Source: Acidiferrum sp963745095
GTDB lineage: Bacteria > Acidobacteriota > Terriglobia > Acidiferrales > UBA7541
DNA: 64,000 nt
Direction of reading: 5' to 3'
Assembly (NCBI GenBank): GCA_963745095.1
Contig: CAVUWC010000001.1
Coordinates: forward strand, 305,734-369,733
This document shows, one piece after another, positions 1 through 8,950 of the stretch. Position 1 is the first letter of the stretch. Each line of letters opens with the position of its first letter. Made by a program: the position numbers and the translations under genes. The notes below the pieces were generated by a model that saw nothing but the letters and a program-made list of their open reading frames with translations, ran no database searches and was not told where the DNA came from.

Positions 1-779
1 CCTGCTGCTACATACTGAAGCACGTCCTCGACCGTCTCTATACCGCCAACCCCTAAGATTGGTGACTTTATCGCCTTATACGTTTCCCAGACCAACCGCA
101 GCGTCATCGGTTTAATAGACGGGCCGGACAAACCGCCCGTTTGGTTCCCGAGGCACGACTTCCCAGTCCAAGGATTGATCGCCATAGCCGGGTAGGTGTT
201 CGCCACCGTCAGCGCATCAGCCCCGGCCCCCTCTGCGGTTCGGGCTATAAGTCCAATGTCTGCAACCATCGGCGAAAGCTTCACCCACAGGGCCCGTTTG
301 ACCGCCGCCTTCCGTGCCGCACCCACCACCTCCGCCACGAGGGCCGGGTCGCCCCCAAACTGCATTCCCCCCTTCTTCACGTTGGGGCAGGAGATGTTCA
401 GCTCGTAGGCCGCCAGCCCTTCGGCATCCTCGAGGATCCTGATGACCTCGACATAGTCCTCGACGCTGTACCCGAAGACATTGGCGATGATAGCCGTATC
501 GTATTTTCTCAGTACTGGGAGTTTTTCCGCCACGAATGCCCGGACTCCTATGTTTTGGAGCCCTACAGCATTCAGCATCCCGGACGGCGTCTCGCAAAGC
601 CGAGGCGCAGGGGCCCCTTCCATGGGCTCGCGGGACAGACCTTTGACCACTATGCCGCCAAGTCGGTTTAGGTCTACCAGGTGGGCAAATTCAACGCCGT
701 AACCGAAGGTTCCGCTGGCTGCGAGAATGGGATTCCGCAGGCGCACCGCGCCAACTTCCACGGTCAGGTCAACAGGCAC
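1..779 (-). CDS. pyrD: dihydroorotate dehydrogenase, class 1B catalytic subunit (3' end outside window)
   Basis: Oxidises dihydroorotate to orotate in pyrimidine synthesis. About 259 residues are visible, against roughly 305 for the family; the C-terminus runs off the window edge. The N-terminal part reads RNPILAASGTFGYG, followed by ETPSGMLNAVGLQNIGV, ELNISCPN and near the edge ILGVGGIETVEDVLQY, all in family order. A GTG at 779 is the chosen start because it has a GGGGGAAG ribosome site about 12 bases upstream and the first ATG upstream is in another frame. It is downstream of the phosphatase gene on the same strand, and the other pyr genes lie close by on the opposite strand. No pyrK is visible. 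Confidence 0.9.
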   Translation of the reverse strand, partial: MPVDLTVEVGAVRLRNPILAASGTFGYGVEFAHLVDLNRLGGIVVKGLSREPMEGAPAPRLCETPSGMLNAVGLQNIGVRAFVAEKLPVLRKYDTAIIANVFGYSVEDYVEVIRILEDAEGLAAYELNISCPNVKKGGMQFGGDPALVAEVVGAARKAAVKRALWVKLSPMVADIGLIARTAEGAGADALTVANTYPAMAINPWTGKSCLGNQTGGLSGPSIKPMTLRLVWETYKAIKSPILGVGGIETVEDVLQYVAA

Positions 780-908
780 TGCGGGCGTCACTTCCCCCAG
801 AGAATATCATGAAGCCGCACCGGTCCCGCTCAAAATCTCGCTGTGGCCATTGGCCCTGTGGAAGAAATGGCGCGTCTACGGCCTAGCCCCGGCATTGGCC
901 GACCCAGT

Positions 909-2687
909 TTATTTTCTTGTGGTTTGAGCTTCGGACGCCTTCGCGAGCGCTTCACCTAGCACACGCCCATCTCGCGGCGCCAGCGTAATCCCGCAAAGCG
1001 AAGCCAGCGTAGGCGCAATATCCGCGGGCGTAATCGTGCCGTAATACTCCCCCGGCCGAATCCCAAAGCCCATCAAGATCACCGGCACACGTTGGTCGTA
1101 GTAGTAAGGCGTCCCATGCGTAGTGCCGTATCTCCGCGGTTTGTCGGGCGTTGAAAAATCCCACGGCCAGAAGGGCTTGGGCACAATCAGCATATCTCCG
1201 CTCCTGCTCTTCAGAAAGCTCGCCGCTTCTGCCCTTCGCATTGGACTATTCGTCGCTGGACGGTCTTCCAGCTCTTCCGCTCGATAGACGTTCGCCACGC
1301 CTGGAACACTTTCAATCGCCTCAATCACCGCACGCATCGCGGCAGGATCCGCCTTCAACTTGTCATACGTTCCCAGCGAAAAATACACGTCGCTTCCCCC
1401 AATATCCGCGACTGCCGGCTTCGGGTAATTGAGCGGTTCGAGCGCCTTCTCAAGCCTCCCCTTCACTTCCTCCAGATTCAGCCAGCCGGCATCCACTCCT
1501 GTTTTCTGCAAATCCTCGGGAATCGGCGCGCCGCCATGGTCAGCGCTCAGCGCCACAACATAGTTTCCGCGCCCCACAGTTTTGTCGAGGTGCTCAAAAA
1601 ACTCTGCCAGATCGCGATCCAGCCGCGCGAGTTCATCCTGCACTTCCCAACTTCGCGGTCCAAACGCGTGAGCCACATAATCCACCGAGGAAAAACTCAC
1701 TCCCAGATAATCCGTCCCGGGGCCTTTGCCCAATCCAAGCTTGTCGACAGCGTCTTCCGCCATTTCCGCAAGGTAAGTCTCCGCATAGGGGCTTCCCTGC
1801 CATTGCTGGTAGAAAGCCGCATCCGCCGCCGAACTGTCCGGCTTCCCGCGTAAGGTATGCGGAAATGCCGGCCCCATTCCCGCGGGCGGCACCGCGCCGA
1901 CCGCCGTTTCTTCATAAAAGTAGGAAGCCTTCGGCAAAAGGAGCGTCCACGTCTTGCCGTAGTCGTTTGAAACCGGATGCGCCTTCGCATACTCCTCGAC
2001 AAACGCCGCCACCGGATACGTGCTCGACGTCGTCCACGCGCCCGCACCTGGATCAAACCAGGTCACTGCGTCCGCCTGATGGCCTGCCATGGTGATCGCC
2101 GCTCGTGCCTTCAACGAAAATGTCACCACCCGCGTCCCGCCGCCGCTCTGATACTTCAATTCCTCCGCAAACGCAGGCATCAACATCCTTACCGCGCTGT
2201 CCCCGCCTTTCACGCTTGCTCCAACGTAGCCTATGTTTTTCACGTTCGGATCAGAGGTACACGTCACGTTCTTCTTCAGCTCGCGGTCCCACCATTCATT
2301 CGAAACCATCCCATGCGTCGCAGGAAACGCACCCGTGGAAATCGTCGCGTGTCCCACGCAAGTCTCCGTCGCAGCGTAGGGGTAGGCTGCCTCTCGGAAC
2401 CACGCACCTTCCTCGATTAGGCGCTTCAGCCCCCCTGTCCATTGTCCTTGAAACTTGTCCACGTAGTCCGCGCGCATCTGGTCCACCACCAGCATCACCA
2501 CCAGTTGCGGCCGCGTTGGAGTTGGTGTCGTTCGGCCATCCGCCCGAGCGGCCGGTTTCTGCGGTTTCGTCTTATAGGGAATAACGACCGATTGGCCGAG
2601 CGCAAGAGGTGCGCAAATCGCTGTCCATAACGCCATCCCGGCCAAAGCTCTCCGCCAATTCTTGCCAGCATCAAATCCGCGCAACAT
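909..2687 (-). CDS. PafA-like alkaline phosphatase / type I phosphodiesterase family protein
   Basis: Exported metal-dependent phosphomonoesterase of the alkaline phosphatase superfamily. The start at 2687 is supported by AGAGGTG just upstream and a signal peptide (LAGMALWTAICAPLALGQ). A Pro/Thr-rich linker follows, then the first metal ligand in VVDQMRADY (about residues 67-75), the nucleophile threonine region TETCVGHATISTG (about 107-119), VSNEWWD, and the second metal site SADHGGAP. Length of 592 residues fits PafA-type enzymes, and the Thr nucleophile points to a monoesterase. It could instead act on diesters. It precedes pyrD on the same strand with a 129-base gap, so a shared transcript is possible. 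Confidence 0.85.
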   Translation of the reverse strand: MLRGFDAGKNWRRALAGMALWTAICAPLALGQSVVIPYKTKPQKPAARADGRTTPTPTRPQLVVMLVVDQMRADYVDKFQGQWTGGLKRLIEEGAWFREAAYPYAATETCVGHATISTGAFPATHGMVSNEWWDRELKKNVTCTSDPNVKNIGYVGASVKGGDSAVRMLMPAFAEELKYQSGGGTRVVTFSLKARAAITMAGHQADAVTWFDPGAGAWTTSSTYPVAAFVEEYAKAHPVSNDYGKTWTLLLPKASYFYEETAVGAVPPAGMGPAFPHTLRGKPDSSAADAAFYQQWQGSPYAETYLAEMAEDAVDKLGLGKGPGTDYLGVSFSSVDYVAHAFGPRSWEVQDELARLDRDLAEFFEHLDKTVGRGNYVVALSADHGGAPIPEDLQKTGVDAGWLNLEEVKGRLEKALEPLNYPKPAVADIGGSDVYFSLGTYDKLKADPAAMRAVIEAIESVPGVANVYRAEELEDRPATNSPMRRAEAASFLKSRSGDMLIVPKPFWPWDFSTPDKPRRYGTTHGTPYYYDQRVPVILMGFGIRPGEYYGTITPADIAPTLASLCGITLAPRDGRVLGEALAKASEAQTTRK

Positions 2688-2858
2688 ATTCACCTCTGTC
2701 TGGGTAGTTTGCCGTCGCAGTCTACCACGTCGCTGAAGACCAAATCGTAGGACGGGCATTCCTGCCTGTCTCGAGCTTTTCCTAGGCTCAGCCAAATGCC
2801 CGGGCCCCTCCAGTCCTCTCTCACGACTCAGCAGTCACTATGCTAGGATTACCCGACC

Positions 2859-3410
2859 ATGCGCATCGTCGAAAAAGCCCAATTGATGTCTGCCTCGGAG
2901 ATTGACCGCACCCTGCGACGCTTAGCCCATCAAATTGTCGAGAAAAGCGGCGGCACCAAGCATCTCGCCCTGATCGGCATCCGCCGCCGCGGCGTACCTC
3001 TCGCCCAGCGCATCGCCCAAGCCATGCGCGGCATCGACGGCGTTGACGTGCCCGTCGGCACACTCGACATCACTCTATATCGCGACGACCTTTCCAAAGT
3101 CGCGACCCACGCCGTTCTGCAGTCCTCCGACATTTCCTTCGGGGTCGACCAGATGGACCTCGTTCTCGTCGACGACGTCCTCTACACCGGCCGCACCATC
3201 CGCGCCGCCATGAACGGCCTCTTCGACCTCGGCCGCCCTCAGCGCGTCTCTCTCTGCGTGCTCATCGACCGCGGCCACCGCGAAATGCCCATTGAAGCTC
3301 AGTTCGTTGGCCGCACCGTGCAGACCAGCGACACCGAAATCATCGAAGTGCGTCTCCGCGAAATTGATGATGAAGAGCGCGTCGTTCTCGTCGACCGCCA
3401 GGAGCCGTAG
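2859..3410 (+). CDS. pyrR: PyrR bifunctional pyrimidine regulator / uracil phosphoribosyltransferase
   Basis: PRTase-fold protein of 183 residues. The PRPP-binding signature LVLVDDVLYTGRTIRAA lies near residues 102-118 and the family-typical IGIRRRGVPLAQRI near the N-terminus. In firmicutes PyrR attenuates pyr transcripts by binding leader RNA; elsewhere it often acts only as a uracil phosphoribosyltransferase. It is the first gene of pyrR-pyrB-pyrC, 41 bases before pyrB. The leader is short (about 60 bases to the divergent phosphatase gene) and I see no obvious attenuator, so the RNA-binding role is unproven here. Confidence 0.93.
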   Translation: MRIVEKAQLMSASEIDRTLRRLAHQIVEKSGGTKHLALIGIRRRGVPLAQRIAQAMRGIDGVDVPVGTLDITLYRDDLSKVATHAVLQSSDISFGVDQMDLVLVDDVLYTGRTIRAAMNGLFDLGRPQRVSLCVLIDRGHREMPIEAQFVGRTVQTSDTEIIEVRLREIDDEERVVLVDRQEP

Positions 3411-3451
3411 TTGATACGGAATTTCTCAGGCTATCATCGAAGAGTGAAAGT

Positions 3452-4498
3452 GTGACCTATCGTTACCGCGATCTACTGGCTCTCGAACCGCTCTCCGCGG
3501 ACGAACTCACTTTTCTTCTCGATCAAAGCAGACCCTTTCAGGAAATCCAGCGCCATCCTCTCAAAAAGCTAGCCACGCTTCGCGGCAAAACTGTCGCTCT
3601 CGCTTTCTTCGAAAATTCCACTCGCACGCGCATCAGCTTTGGCACCGCTGCTTCTCGCCTCGGCGCGGACACCATGAACCTCCAGGCCGAATCCTCCAGC
3701 GTAAAAAAAGGTGAATCTCTCCTCGACACCGTGCAAACGCTCGACGCCATGAAGCCCGATTGCCTCGTCATGCGCCACGCTTCTTCCGGCGCCGCCGACT
3801 TTGTCGCACGCCATCTCGACATTCCTGTCATCAACGCCGGCGATGGCACGCACGAGCATCCCTCGCAAGGCCTTCTCGACGCGCTCACGATCCGCGATCG
3901 TCTGGGCAAAATCGACAATCTCAATGTCACCATCCTCGGCGACCTTCAGCACAGTCGCGTTGCCCGTTCCAACATTCATCTCCTCGGGAAATTCGGCTGC
4001 CGCTTCACGCTCTGCGGTCCGGCGATGTGGGTTCCGCGCGAGCTCGAAAAAATCGGCGCTCCCGGCGTCTCCATCCGCCGCGTTTTCAAACTCGAAGAAG
4101 CTCTCGAAGATGCCGACGTGGTCCTTGTCCTTCGCGTGCAAACCGAGCGCATGCACGAACCATCCATCTCCAACGAAGACTACGTTCTCGGCTACCAGCT
4201 CAACTCCGAGCGCCTCCGCCACGCGAAGCCCAATGCCCTCGTTCTGCATCCCGGCCCCATGAATCGCGGCAGCGAAATCACGTCGGAAGTTGCGGACGGC
4301 CCGCAGTCCTGCGTTCTAGAGCAAGTAACCAACGGCATCGCCGTGCGCATGGCGCTTCTCTACCTACTGATTTCGGGCGCTGCGGAGGATGGACGCGATC
4401 CCTCAAGCGCCAGCGCGAATACGAGCAGCGAAGAATCGCTAGCGCCGAGAAACCGCCGCTCCACCGATAAAAAGGAACCACCGCATGCTTCTGATTAA
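3452..4498 (+). CDS. pyrB: aspartate carbamoyltransferase catalytic subunit
   Basis: Condenses carbamoyl phosphate with aspartate, the committed step of pyrimidine synthesis. The carbamoyl-phosphate site FFENSTRTRISFG (about residues 52-64), HPSQGLLD and the late LHPGPMNRG motif are all present. The start is GTG. The protein is 348 residues, about 40 longer than usual; the extra C-terminal part is Ser/Glu/Arg-rich and low in complexity. Its last 14 bases overlap the start of pyrC, suggesting translational coupling. No pyrI regulatory-subunit gene is present. Confidence 0.95.
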   Translation: MTYRYRDLLALEPLSADELTFLLDQSRPFQEIQRHPLKKLATLRGKTVALAFFENSTRTRISFGTAASRLGADTMNLQAESSSVKKGESLLDTVQTLDAMKPDCLVMRHASSGAADFVARHLDIPVINAGDGTHEHPSQGLLDALTIRDRLGKIDNLNVTILGDLQHSRVARSNIHLLGKFGCRFTLCGPAMWVPRELEKIGAPGVSIRRVFKLEEALEDADVVLVLRVQTERMHEPSISNEDYVLGYQLNSERLRHAKPNALVLHPGPMNRGSEITSEVADGPQSCVLEQVTNGIAVRMALLYLLISGAAEDGRDPSSASANTSSEESLAPRNRRSTDKKEPPHASD

Positions 4499-5762
4499 AA
4501 ACGGCCGCGTCGTCGACCCCGCATCGAAAACCGATGCCGCGCAAGACATTCTTCTGGACGGCGAAAAAATCGTCGAACTCGCCGCGCCCGGCAAACTCAC
4601 GAGCGATCACAAAAACGCCGAGGTCTTCGATGCCACCGGCCTAATCGTCGCCCCCGGTTTCATTGATCTTCACGCGCATCTGCGCGAACCAGGCCAGGAG
4701 TCCTCCGAAACAATTGAGACTGGAACGCGCTCTGCAGCGCGCGGCGGATTCACCGCCGTCTGTTGCATGCCCAACACGAAACCCGTCAACGACAACGCCA
4801 GCGTCACGCGCTTCATTCTCGACCGTGCCAAAACCGCCGCAGGTGTGCGCGTCTGGCCCATCGGCGCCGCCAGTGTTGGCAGCAAAGGCGAAGCCATCGC
4901 CGAAATCGCCGCCATGAAAGAAGCCGGCATCGTCGCCGTTTCAGACGACGGCAAACCCATCGCCACCGCCAAACTCACTCGTCAGGTCATGGAGTATTGC
5001 AGGTCGCTCGACATTCCCGTGATCGAGCACTCCGAAGATGTTTCGCTAGCCGCCGGCGCGGTCATGCGTGAGGGGGTCACCTCCTCGCGACTCGGCCTGC
5101 GCGGCATGCCAGCCGCCGCTGAATCCGTCTGCGTCGCTCGCGACGTTCAACTCGTCGAGCTCACTGGCGCGCGCCTTCACGTGGCGCATCTCTCCGCAAA
5201 ATCCTCCCTCGAGCAAGTCCGCTGGGCCAAGCAGTGCGGCCTGCACGTCACCTGCGAAGTAACTCCGCACCATTTCACTTTGATCGACGAAGACGTCCAG
5301 TACGACTCGCGCTACAAAATGAACCCGCCTCTAGCCTCTCGCGAAGACCGCGAAGCCCTAATCGCCGGCCTAGCCGACGGCACCGTCGACGCCATTGCCA
5401 CCGATCACGCCCCCCACGAACCCGCCCTCAAGGATGTCGAGTTCGATAAAGCTCCTTTTGGCATCCTCGGCTTCGAAACCGCCATCGCCCTCTCTCTCGA
5501 GCAACTAGTCCACACCGGTCGCCTCTCTCTTACGCGCATGGTCGAACTCTTCACCACTGGCCCGGCGAGCGTCCTCGGCATCGAACGCAAACTCGCCCCC
5601 AATCAACCCGCCGACCTCACAATTTTCTCGACCACGCACGAATGGACCTACGACGTAAAGCAATCCCCCAGCAAATCCCGCAACTCTCCCTTCGACACCC
5701 GCACGTTCAAAGGCGCACCAGTAGCCACAATCGTCGCCGGCTGCATCATTTATAAATTGTAG
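4485..5762 (+). CDS. pyrC: dihydroorotase
   Basis: Zinc amidohydrolase that cyclises carbamoyl aspartate to dihydroorotate. The metal-site motif DLHAHLREPGQE lies near residues 60-71, followed by GFTAVCCMPNTKP, EHSED, the histidines of VTPHHF and the catalytic ATDHAPHE. Its 425 residues fit the class I (PyrC/PyrX-like) group. It begins inside the end of pyrB and is the last gene of the pyrR-pyrB-pyrC operon. A GC-rich hairpin repeat begins at its stop codon and may end the transcript. Confidence 0.95.
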   Translation: MLLIKNGRVVDPASKTDAAQDILLDGEKIVELAAPGKLTSDHKNAEVFDATGLIVAPGFIDLHAHLREPGQESSETIETGTRSAARGGFTAVCCMPNTKPVNDNASVTRFILDRAKTAAGVRVWPIGAASVGSKGEAIAEIAAMKEAGIVAVSDDGKPIATAKLTRQVMEYCRSLDIPVIEHSEDVSLAAGAVMREGVTSSRLGLRGMPAAAESVCVARDVQLVELTGARLHVAHLSAKSSLEQVRWAKQCGLHVTCEVTPHHFTLIDEDVQYDSRYKMNPPLASREDREALIAGLADGTVDAIATDHAPHEPALKDVEFDKAPFGILGFETAIALSLEQLVHTGRLSLTRMVELFTTGPASVLGIERKLAPNQPADLTIFSTTHEWTYDVKQSPSKSRNSPFDTRTFKGAPVATIVAGCIIYKL

Positions 5763-5798
5763 GGGCGGGACTTGTTTACCCTGTAAGGGCCCCGCCCG
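5762..5798. repeat. palindromic repeat family B, copy 1
   Basis: A GGGCGGG arm (5763-5769) pairs with CCCGCCC (5791-5797) around TTGTTTACCCTGTAAGG. Related copies with the core TTTACCCTGAG and a following GGGCCCCGCCC-like arm occur at 19693-19720, 26374-26409 and 60601-60648. It sits immediately after pyrC and could act as a terminator-like hairpin. Confidence 0.6.
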
Positions 5799-5819
5799 GC
5801 AGTTCTCGGCGGTCGAGCC

Positions 5820-6602
5820 TCATAGGTCCTGGATAGCCCGCCTCTTCTGCAGCATCCTCAAAATCCAAATTCCCGCAGCGCCAGCTGCCAAATGTTTCAA
5901 TGTGTGTCCGCTAATCGCATGCCCGATCCAACCGAAAAAATTCCCCGGATCCGCAGTTTCGAAAATTTTCGCCATCACATAAAAACAGAACACCACCGCA
6001 AAATCCGAGCTACGCGTATACCTCGCCGGCAACAAAAGCAAAACCGGCAAAATCAAGACCGCATACACCTGCACCGCCGCATAAAACCGCAAGTCTCCCG
6101 CGCCTCGCGAGCTTCGCTATACCACCACAAAACAACGCTGCTAGCGCCGATCAAAAGCAATACGGGAAGCAAATAAAAACCTGACCGCCACGCTCACTCT
6201 CTCCGAAATCATCGCCGACACCAATCCCATAAACGCCAGCGTCATCGGCAAGCGGTCCCAAACCAATCGCGCATTGTCCGGCGCAAGATGGTAGTAAGCC
6301 GATCCAAACGCGGTGAGCAACAAACCCAGGAAAACAAAGACGTACGCCCAACGTTCGCGTGGATCGACAAAATGCTCCTGGGCTCGTTTCCCGAGCAGAA
6401 AAAATAATCCCCAGGCACCGCTCGCGGCGAATAAGAGGTTGGAAGCTACGTCTCCGAAGTTTGGGATTCCGGCAAGCGCTCGTTGATCGGCGAAATCATG
6501 ATAAGACAGCGGCTGAGGAACTCGAGGCGCCAGCGCCGCAACTGCTACCACGGCAATCGTAAACGCGACCAACACCCACACTCCCGTTCGCCGCGAAATC
6601 AA
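5820..6602 (-). pseudogene. ceramidase-like integral membrane protein, broken by two frameshifts
   Basis: Resembles the alkaline ceramidase-like membrane family. The N-terminal part has NFGDVASNLLF, AFGSAYYHLAPDNARLVWDRLP and several hydrophobic segments; the C-terminal part has FYAAVQVYAVLILP, RYTRSSD and ISGHTLKHLAA. The two parts are in different frames. A middle stretch (about 6110-6178) reading LLPVLLLIGASSVVLWWY is in the third frame, so two +1 shifts, near 6178 and 6105, are needed to join them. I chose TTG at 6602 as start because GCGAGG lies five bases upstream. All segments are well preserved, so either recent decay or sequencing indels could explain this. Confidence 0.7.
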
Positions 6603-6762
6603 TTTTGCCTCGCTATAATCTGGACAGCCTCTGATCCGGCCACAGTTTAATAAATTCCTTACAAACCCCTCAGGATTTTCTAGTCCCTGCGCTCTTACTC
6701 TTCCTCTCGTGCGGGCCACTCATTCCCCTCCGCACGAAGTGAGTAAAAGAAGCGAGCTAATT

Positions 6763-7077
6763 ATGTCAGTCACAGTATTTCTCGCGTTTTGCATCCTAGG
6801 TTGCGACTTTCTTCTGTATGTCTTGTATCAATTCACGTATGGCGAAAAACGCAGAGGACTCTCCCGCAGATCGAAGACTCCGAAGCACGCCGCCATGAAT
6901 CAGCCAGACGCTCGCCCGTTTTTGGTTGCTACACGCAAGGGCGTCTCGGCAAGAGGTCACCAACTCCGGAATATGAGGAAGCGAATGTACAGGGAAGAAG
7001 TCACCGATTCTGGCCAATTCAATGACGTAAGGGCTTACCGCCGCATCGCCTCGTCTTTCGCGCAAGCTAAGCGTTAA
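6763..7077 (+). CDS. small membrane-anchored protein of unknown function
   Basis: A 104-residue protein starting at ATG 6763, after an AGAAGCGAGC ribosome-site-like stretch. Residues 2-21 (SVTVFLAFCILGCDFLLYVL) form one membrane helix, followed by YGEKRR and a long basic tail. It diverges from the ceramidase-like gene. I do not recognise a functional domain. The hydrophobic N-terminus is the best supported part; the tail may or may not be real coding sequence. Confidence 0.5.
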   Translation: MSVTVFLAFCILGCDFLLYVLYQFTYGEKRRGLSRRSKTPKHAAMNQPDARPFLVATRKGVSARGHQLRNMRKRMYREEVTDSGQFNDVRAYRRIASSFAQAKR

Positions 7078-7155
7078 ACGACCTCTCGTTTCCCGTCGTT
7101 CACAAATCTCTGAGTGAAATTTCAAGCAGCTACCGGCGCGAGTCGTGGACTCGCG

Positions 7156-7668
7156 CTACTTCTTCGGCGGCCCCGTCGGCATCGGCACTTCGGGCCGGCT
7201 ATCCGTGTTCTGTGCGGCGGCAATCAGCCATTTTCCATTCTGCTTTTGCAGCACCTGCGTGAAAATCCCTTTCCGCGGCTGGCCGTCGCTTCCATCCGGA
7301 TTCCTGTTTCCGGTCAATGACCACAAACTGTGAACAATCGCGATCTCCGGCGTCAGAAATCTAGTATCTACCTCGTCGATTGTCAGCGTGCTGTCCCGAA
7401 AGATGTAGGCATGAATCTCCGTGTGCTTCTTTTCAATCTGCGTGCGCCCCTTCCACCACCAACCCGCCACGTTCACAAAATCCGCGTCCTCCGTAAACAG
7501 ATTCGCCCACGCCTTCATGTCGTGATGGTTCCACGCCTCCTGCAAACCTAACTCGACTTTGCGAATCTCCGTCTCATCGGGACTCTGCCCTGCGCGCAGT
7601 GCAGACCCCGCAAAGATCGCCGTCAGCAAAATTATTGCGTAACTTAAACATTTTCTTTTCACGCGCAC
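7156..7668 (-). CDS. secreted NTF2-like protein (SgcJ/EcaC or DUF4440 type)
   Basis: 170 residues with an N-terminal signal peptide (AIILLTAIFAGSALRA). The following SnoaL/NTF2-like cone-fold domain has AWNHHDMKAWANLFTEDADF, the usual motif of SgcJ/EcaC and DUF4440 proteins, and IFTQVLQKQNGKWLIAAAQN near the end. The family holds polyketide-type isomerases as well as many exported proteins without known activity. It stands alone between divergent and same-strand neighbours, and I infer no specific substrate. Confidence 0.75.
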   Translation of the reverse strand: MRVKRKCLSYAIILLTAIFAGSALRAGQSPDETEIRKVELGLQEAWNHHDMKAWANLFTEDADFVNVAGWWWKGRTQIEKKHTEIHAYIFRDSTLTIDEVDTRFLTPEIAIVHSLWSLTGNRNPDGSDGQPRKGIFTQVLQKQNGKWLIAAAQNTDSRPEVPMPTGPPKK

Positions 7669-7779
7669 ACCCCTCCCTTATTGCTAATCATATCCATGAG
7701 AATGCTTTTCAAGGGAAGGAAATTAGCGTCCGAATGACGCTAGTCGCAAATCCAATCAGACACCGCTGACTTCCGTATG

Positions 7780-7862
7780 CTATCGCAACGTAGCGATCTG
7801 GAGTGCGCCAGCTCTGCTGCCGCTTTTCTCAGCAACTCGCACAACCCTGTATTTGGCGAGCC
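7780..7862. repeat. interspersed repeat family D, copy 1
   Basis: About 83 bases just downstream of thiD, matching 9917-9998 in order and orientation. The two copies share a 24-base identical core around AGCTCTGCTGCCGCTTTTC, flanked by CTATCGC...AGCGAT at the left and TATT(T/C)GGC at the right. It does not encode a plausible protein. Confidence 0.75.
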
Positions 7863-7871
7863 TCAATAAGG

Positions 7872-8756
7872 TCAGTGGGCCGTAGGCTCAGCCGCCGGAT
7901 GCATCCCGTGTTGCGGCACTTCATGAATTCCGCGCGCAGGCGGCTCAATTCTCTGCCGGTAAAAGTGATCAAGTGGCAAGCGTCCTTTACCAACGGGATA
8001 CGCCTTCTCAATCGCTTTCGTCGCGTACGCTTTCGCGAGCGTCGCCGCCTCGAGCAACCCACGGCCCACCGCCAAGTGCGCCGCCAGCGCCGATGCAAAT
8101 GTGCAGCCGGTTCCATGTAGTTGCTCTTCGTTCACGCGTTCGCCGGGCAGCGCCACCATCTCTGTGCCGTCGTATAAGACATCGATCGGCCGCTCCATAT
8201 GCCCGCCCTTGACGATCACCGCCCGCGCGCCCATCTCTACAATCTTTCGCGCCGAGGCTTCCATGTCCGCCAGGTCCTTGATGGTCATTCCCGTCAGAAT
8301 CTCCGCTTCGGGCACGTTCGGCGTAATCACGCTCGCACGCTTCAGCAATTCCGCCGCAAGAAACTTCACTCCGCCCGCGTCCAGCAGCTCGCGCCCACTC
8401 GACGATTTCATCACCGGATCGTGAACCACGTGCGCAAAGGTGTGCGCATCCAGAAATTCCGCCACGGTCGCGGCATTCCCGCGGTTCCCCAGCATCCCAA
8501 TCTTCACCGCTGCGATGTTGCAATCCTTCGCCAGCACTTCGAGCTGCGCCTTCAACGTCGCGCTAGGAATGTTGTGCACATCTTCCACGCCCTGCGTGTT
8601 TTGCACCGTCAGCGAAGTGATCGCCGCCACGCCATAACATCCATGCGCCGCAAACGTCTTCAAGTCCGCCGCCGTCCCCGCGCCGCACGACGGGTCAAAT
8701 CCCGAAATCGTCAGCAGAATCGGCGGCGCCGCGTGTCCATGTCCATTCGTGCTCAT
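7872..8756 (-). CDS. thiD: hydroxymethylpyrimidine / phosphomethylpyrimidine kinase
   Basis: Phosphorylates HMP and HMP-P in thiamine synthesis. The ribokinase-fold opening LTISGFDPSCGAGTAADLKTF is followed by HGCYGVAAITSLTVQNTQ, VVHDPVMKSSSGRELL and the C-terminal ATP/anion-hole motif GTGCTFASALAAHLA. The start is ATG 8756, which keeps the usual short N-terminus and has GGAGCG upstream; a longer reading to 8804 adds an unrelated stretch. Length is 294 residues. No TPP riboswitch is visible upstream. The thiE gene is far away at 39517. Confidence 0.93.
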   Translation of the reverse strand: MSTNGHGHAAPPILLTISGFDPSCGAGTAADLKTFAAHGCYGVAAITSLTVQNTQGVEDVHNIPSATLKAQLEVLAKDCNIAAVKIGMLGNRGNAATVAEFLDAHTFAHVVHDPVMKSSSGRELLDAGGVKFLAAELLKRASVITPNVPEAEILTGMTIKDLADMEASARKIVEMGARAVIVKGGHMERPIDVLYDGTEMVALPGERVNEEQLHGTGCTFASALAAHLAVGRGLLEAATLAKAYATKAIEKAYPVGKGRLPLDHFYRQRIEPPARGIHEVPQHGMHPAAEPTAH

Positions 8757-8950
8757 TTTTCGCGCTCCGCAGCACCCCTCGAAGAAAATTGCCGGTCGCG
8801 CCACGCGGGCGCACCGGCATTTGCGAATGTACGCGCGTCCTTCCCCGCGTGCAACAAGAATTTAGTCGGATTCGCGAAAGTCCTGGAGGTCCAACTCACA
8901 AAGTTGGGGGCGGCACCCGACGTTATTGGTTTGCTTCAGAGAAATCCTTG

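Noticed and set aside
8757..8950. TPP riboswitch upstream of thiD
   Set aside because: The conserved CTGAGA and the matching second arm are missing. None was seen upstream of thiE either.
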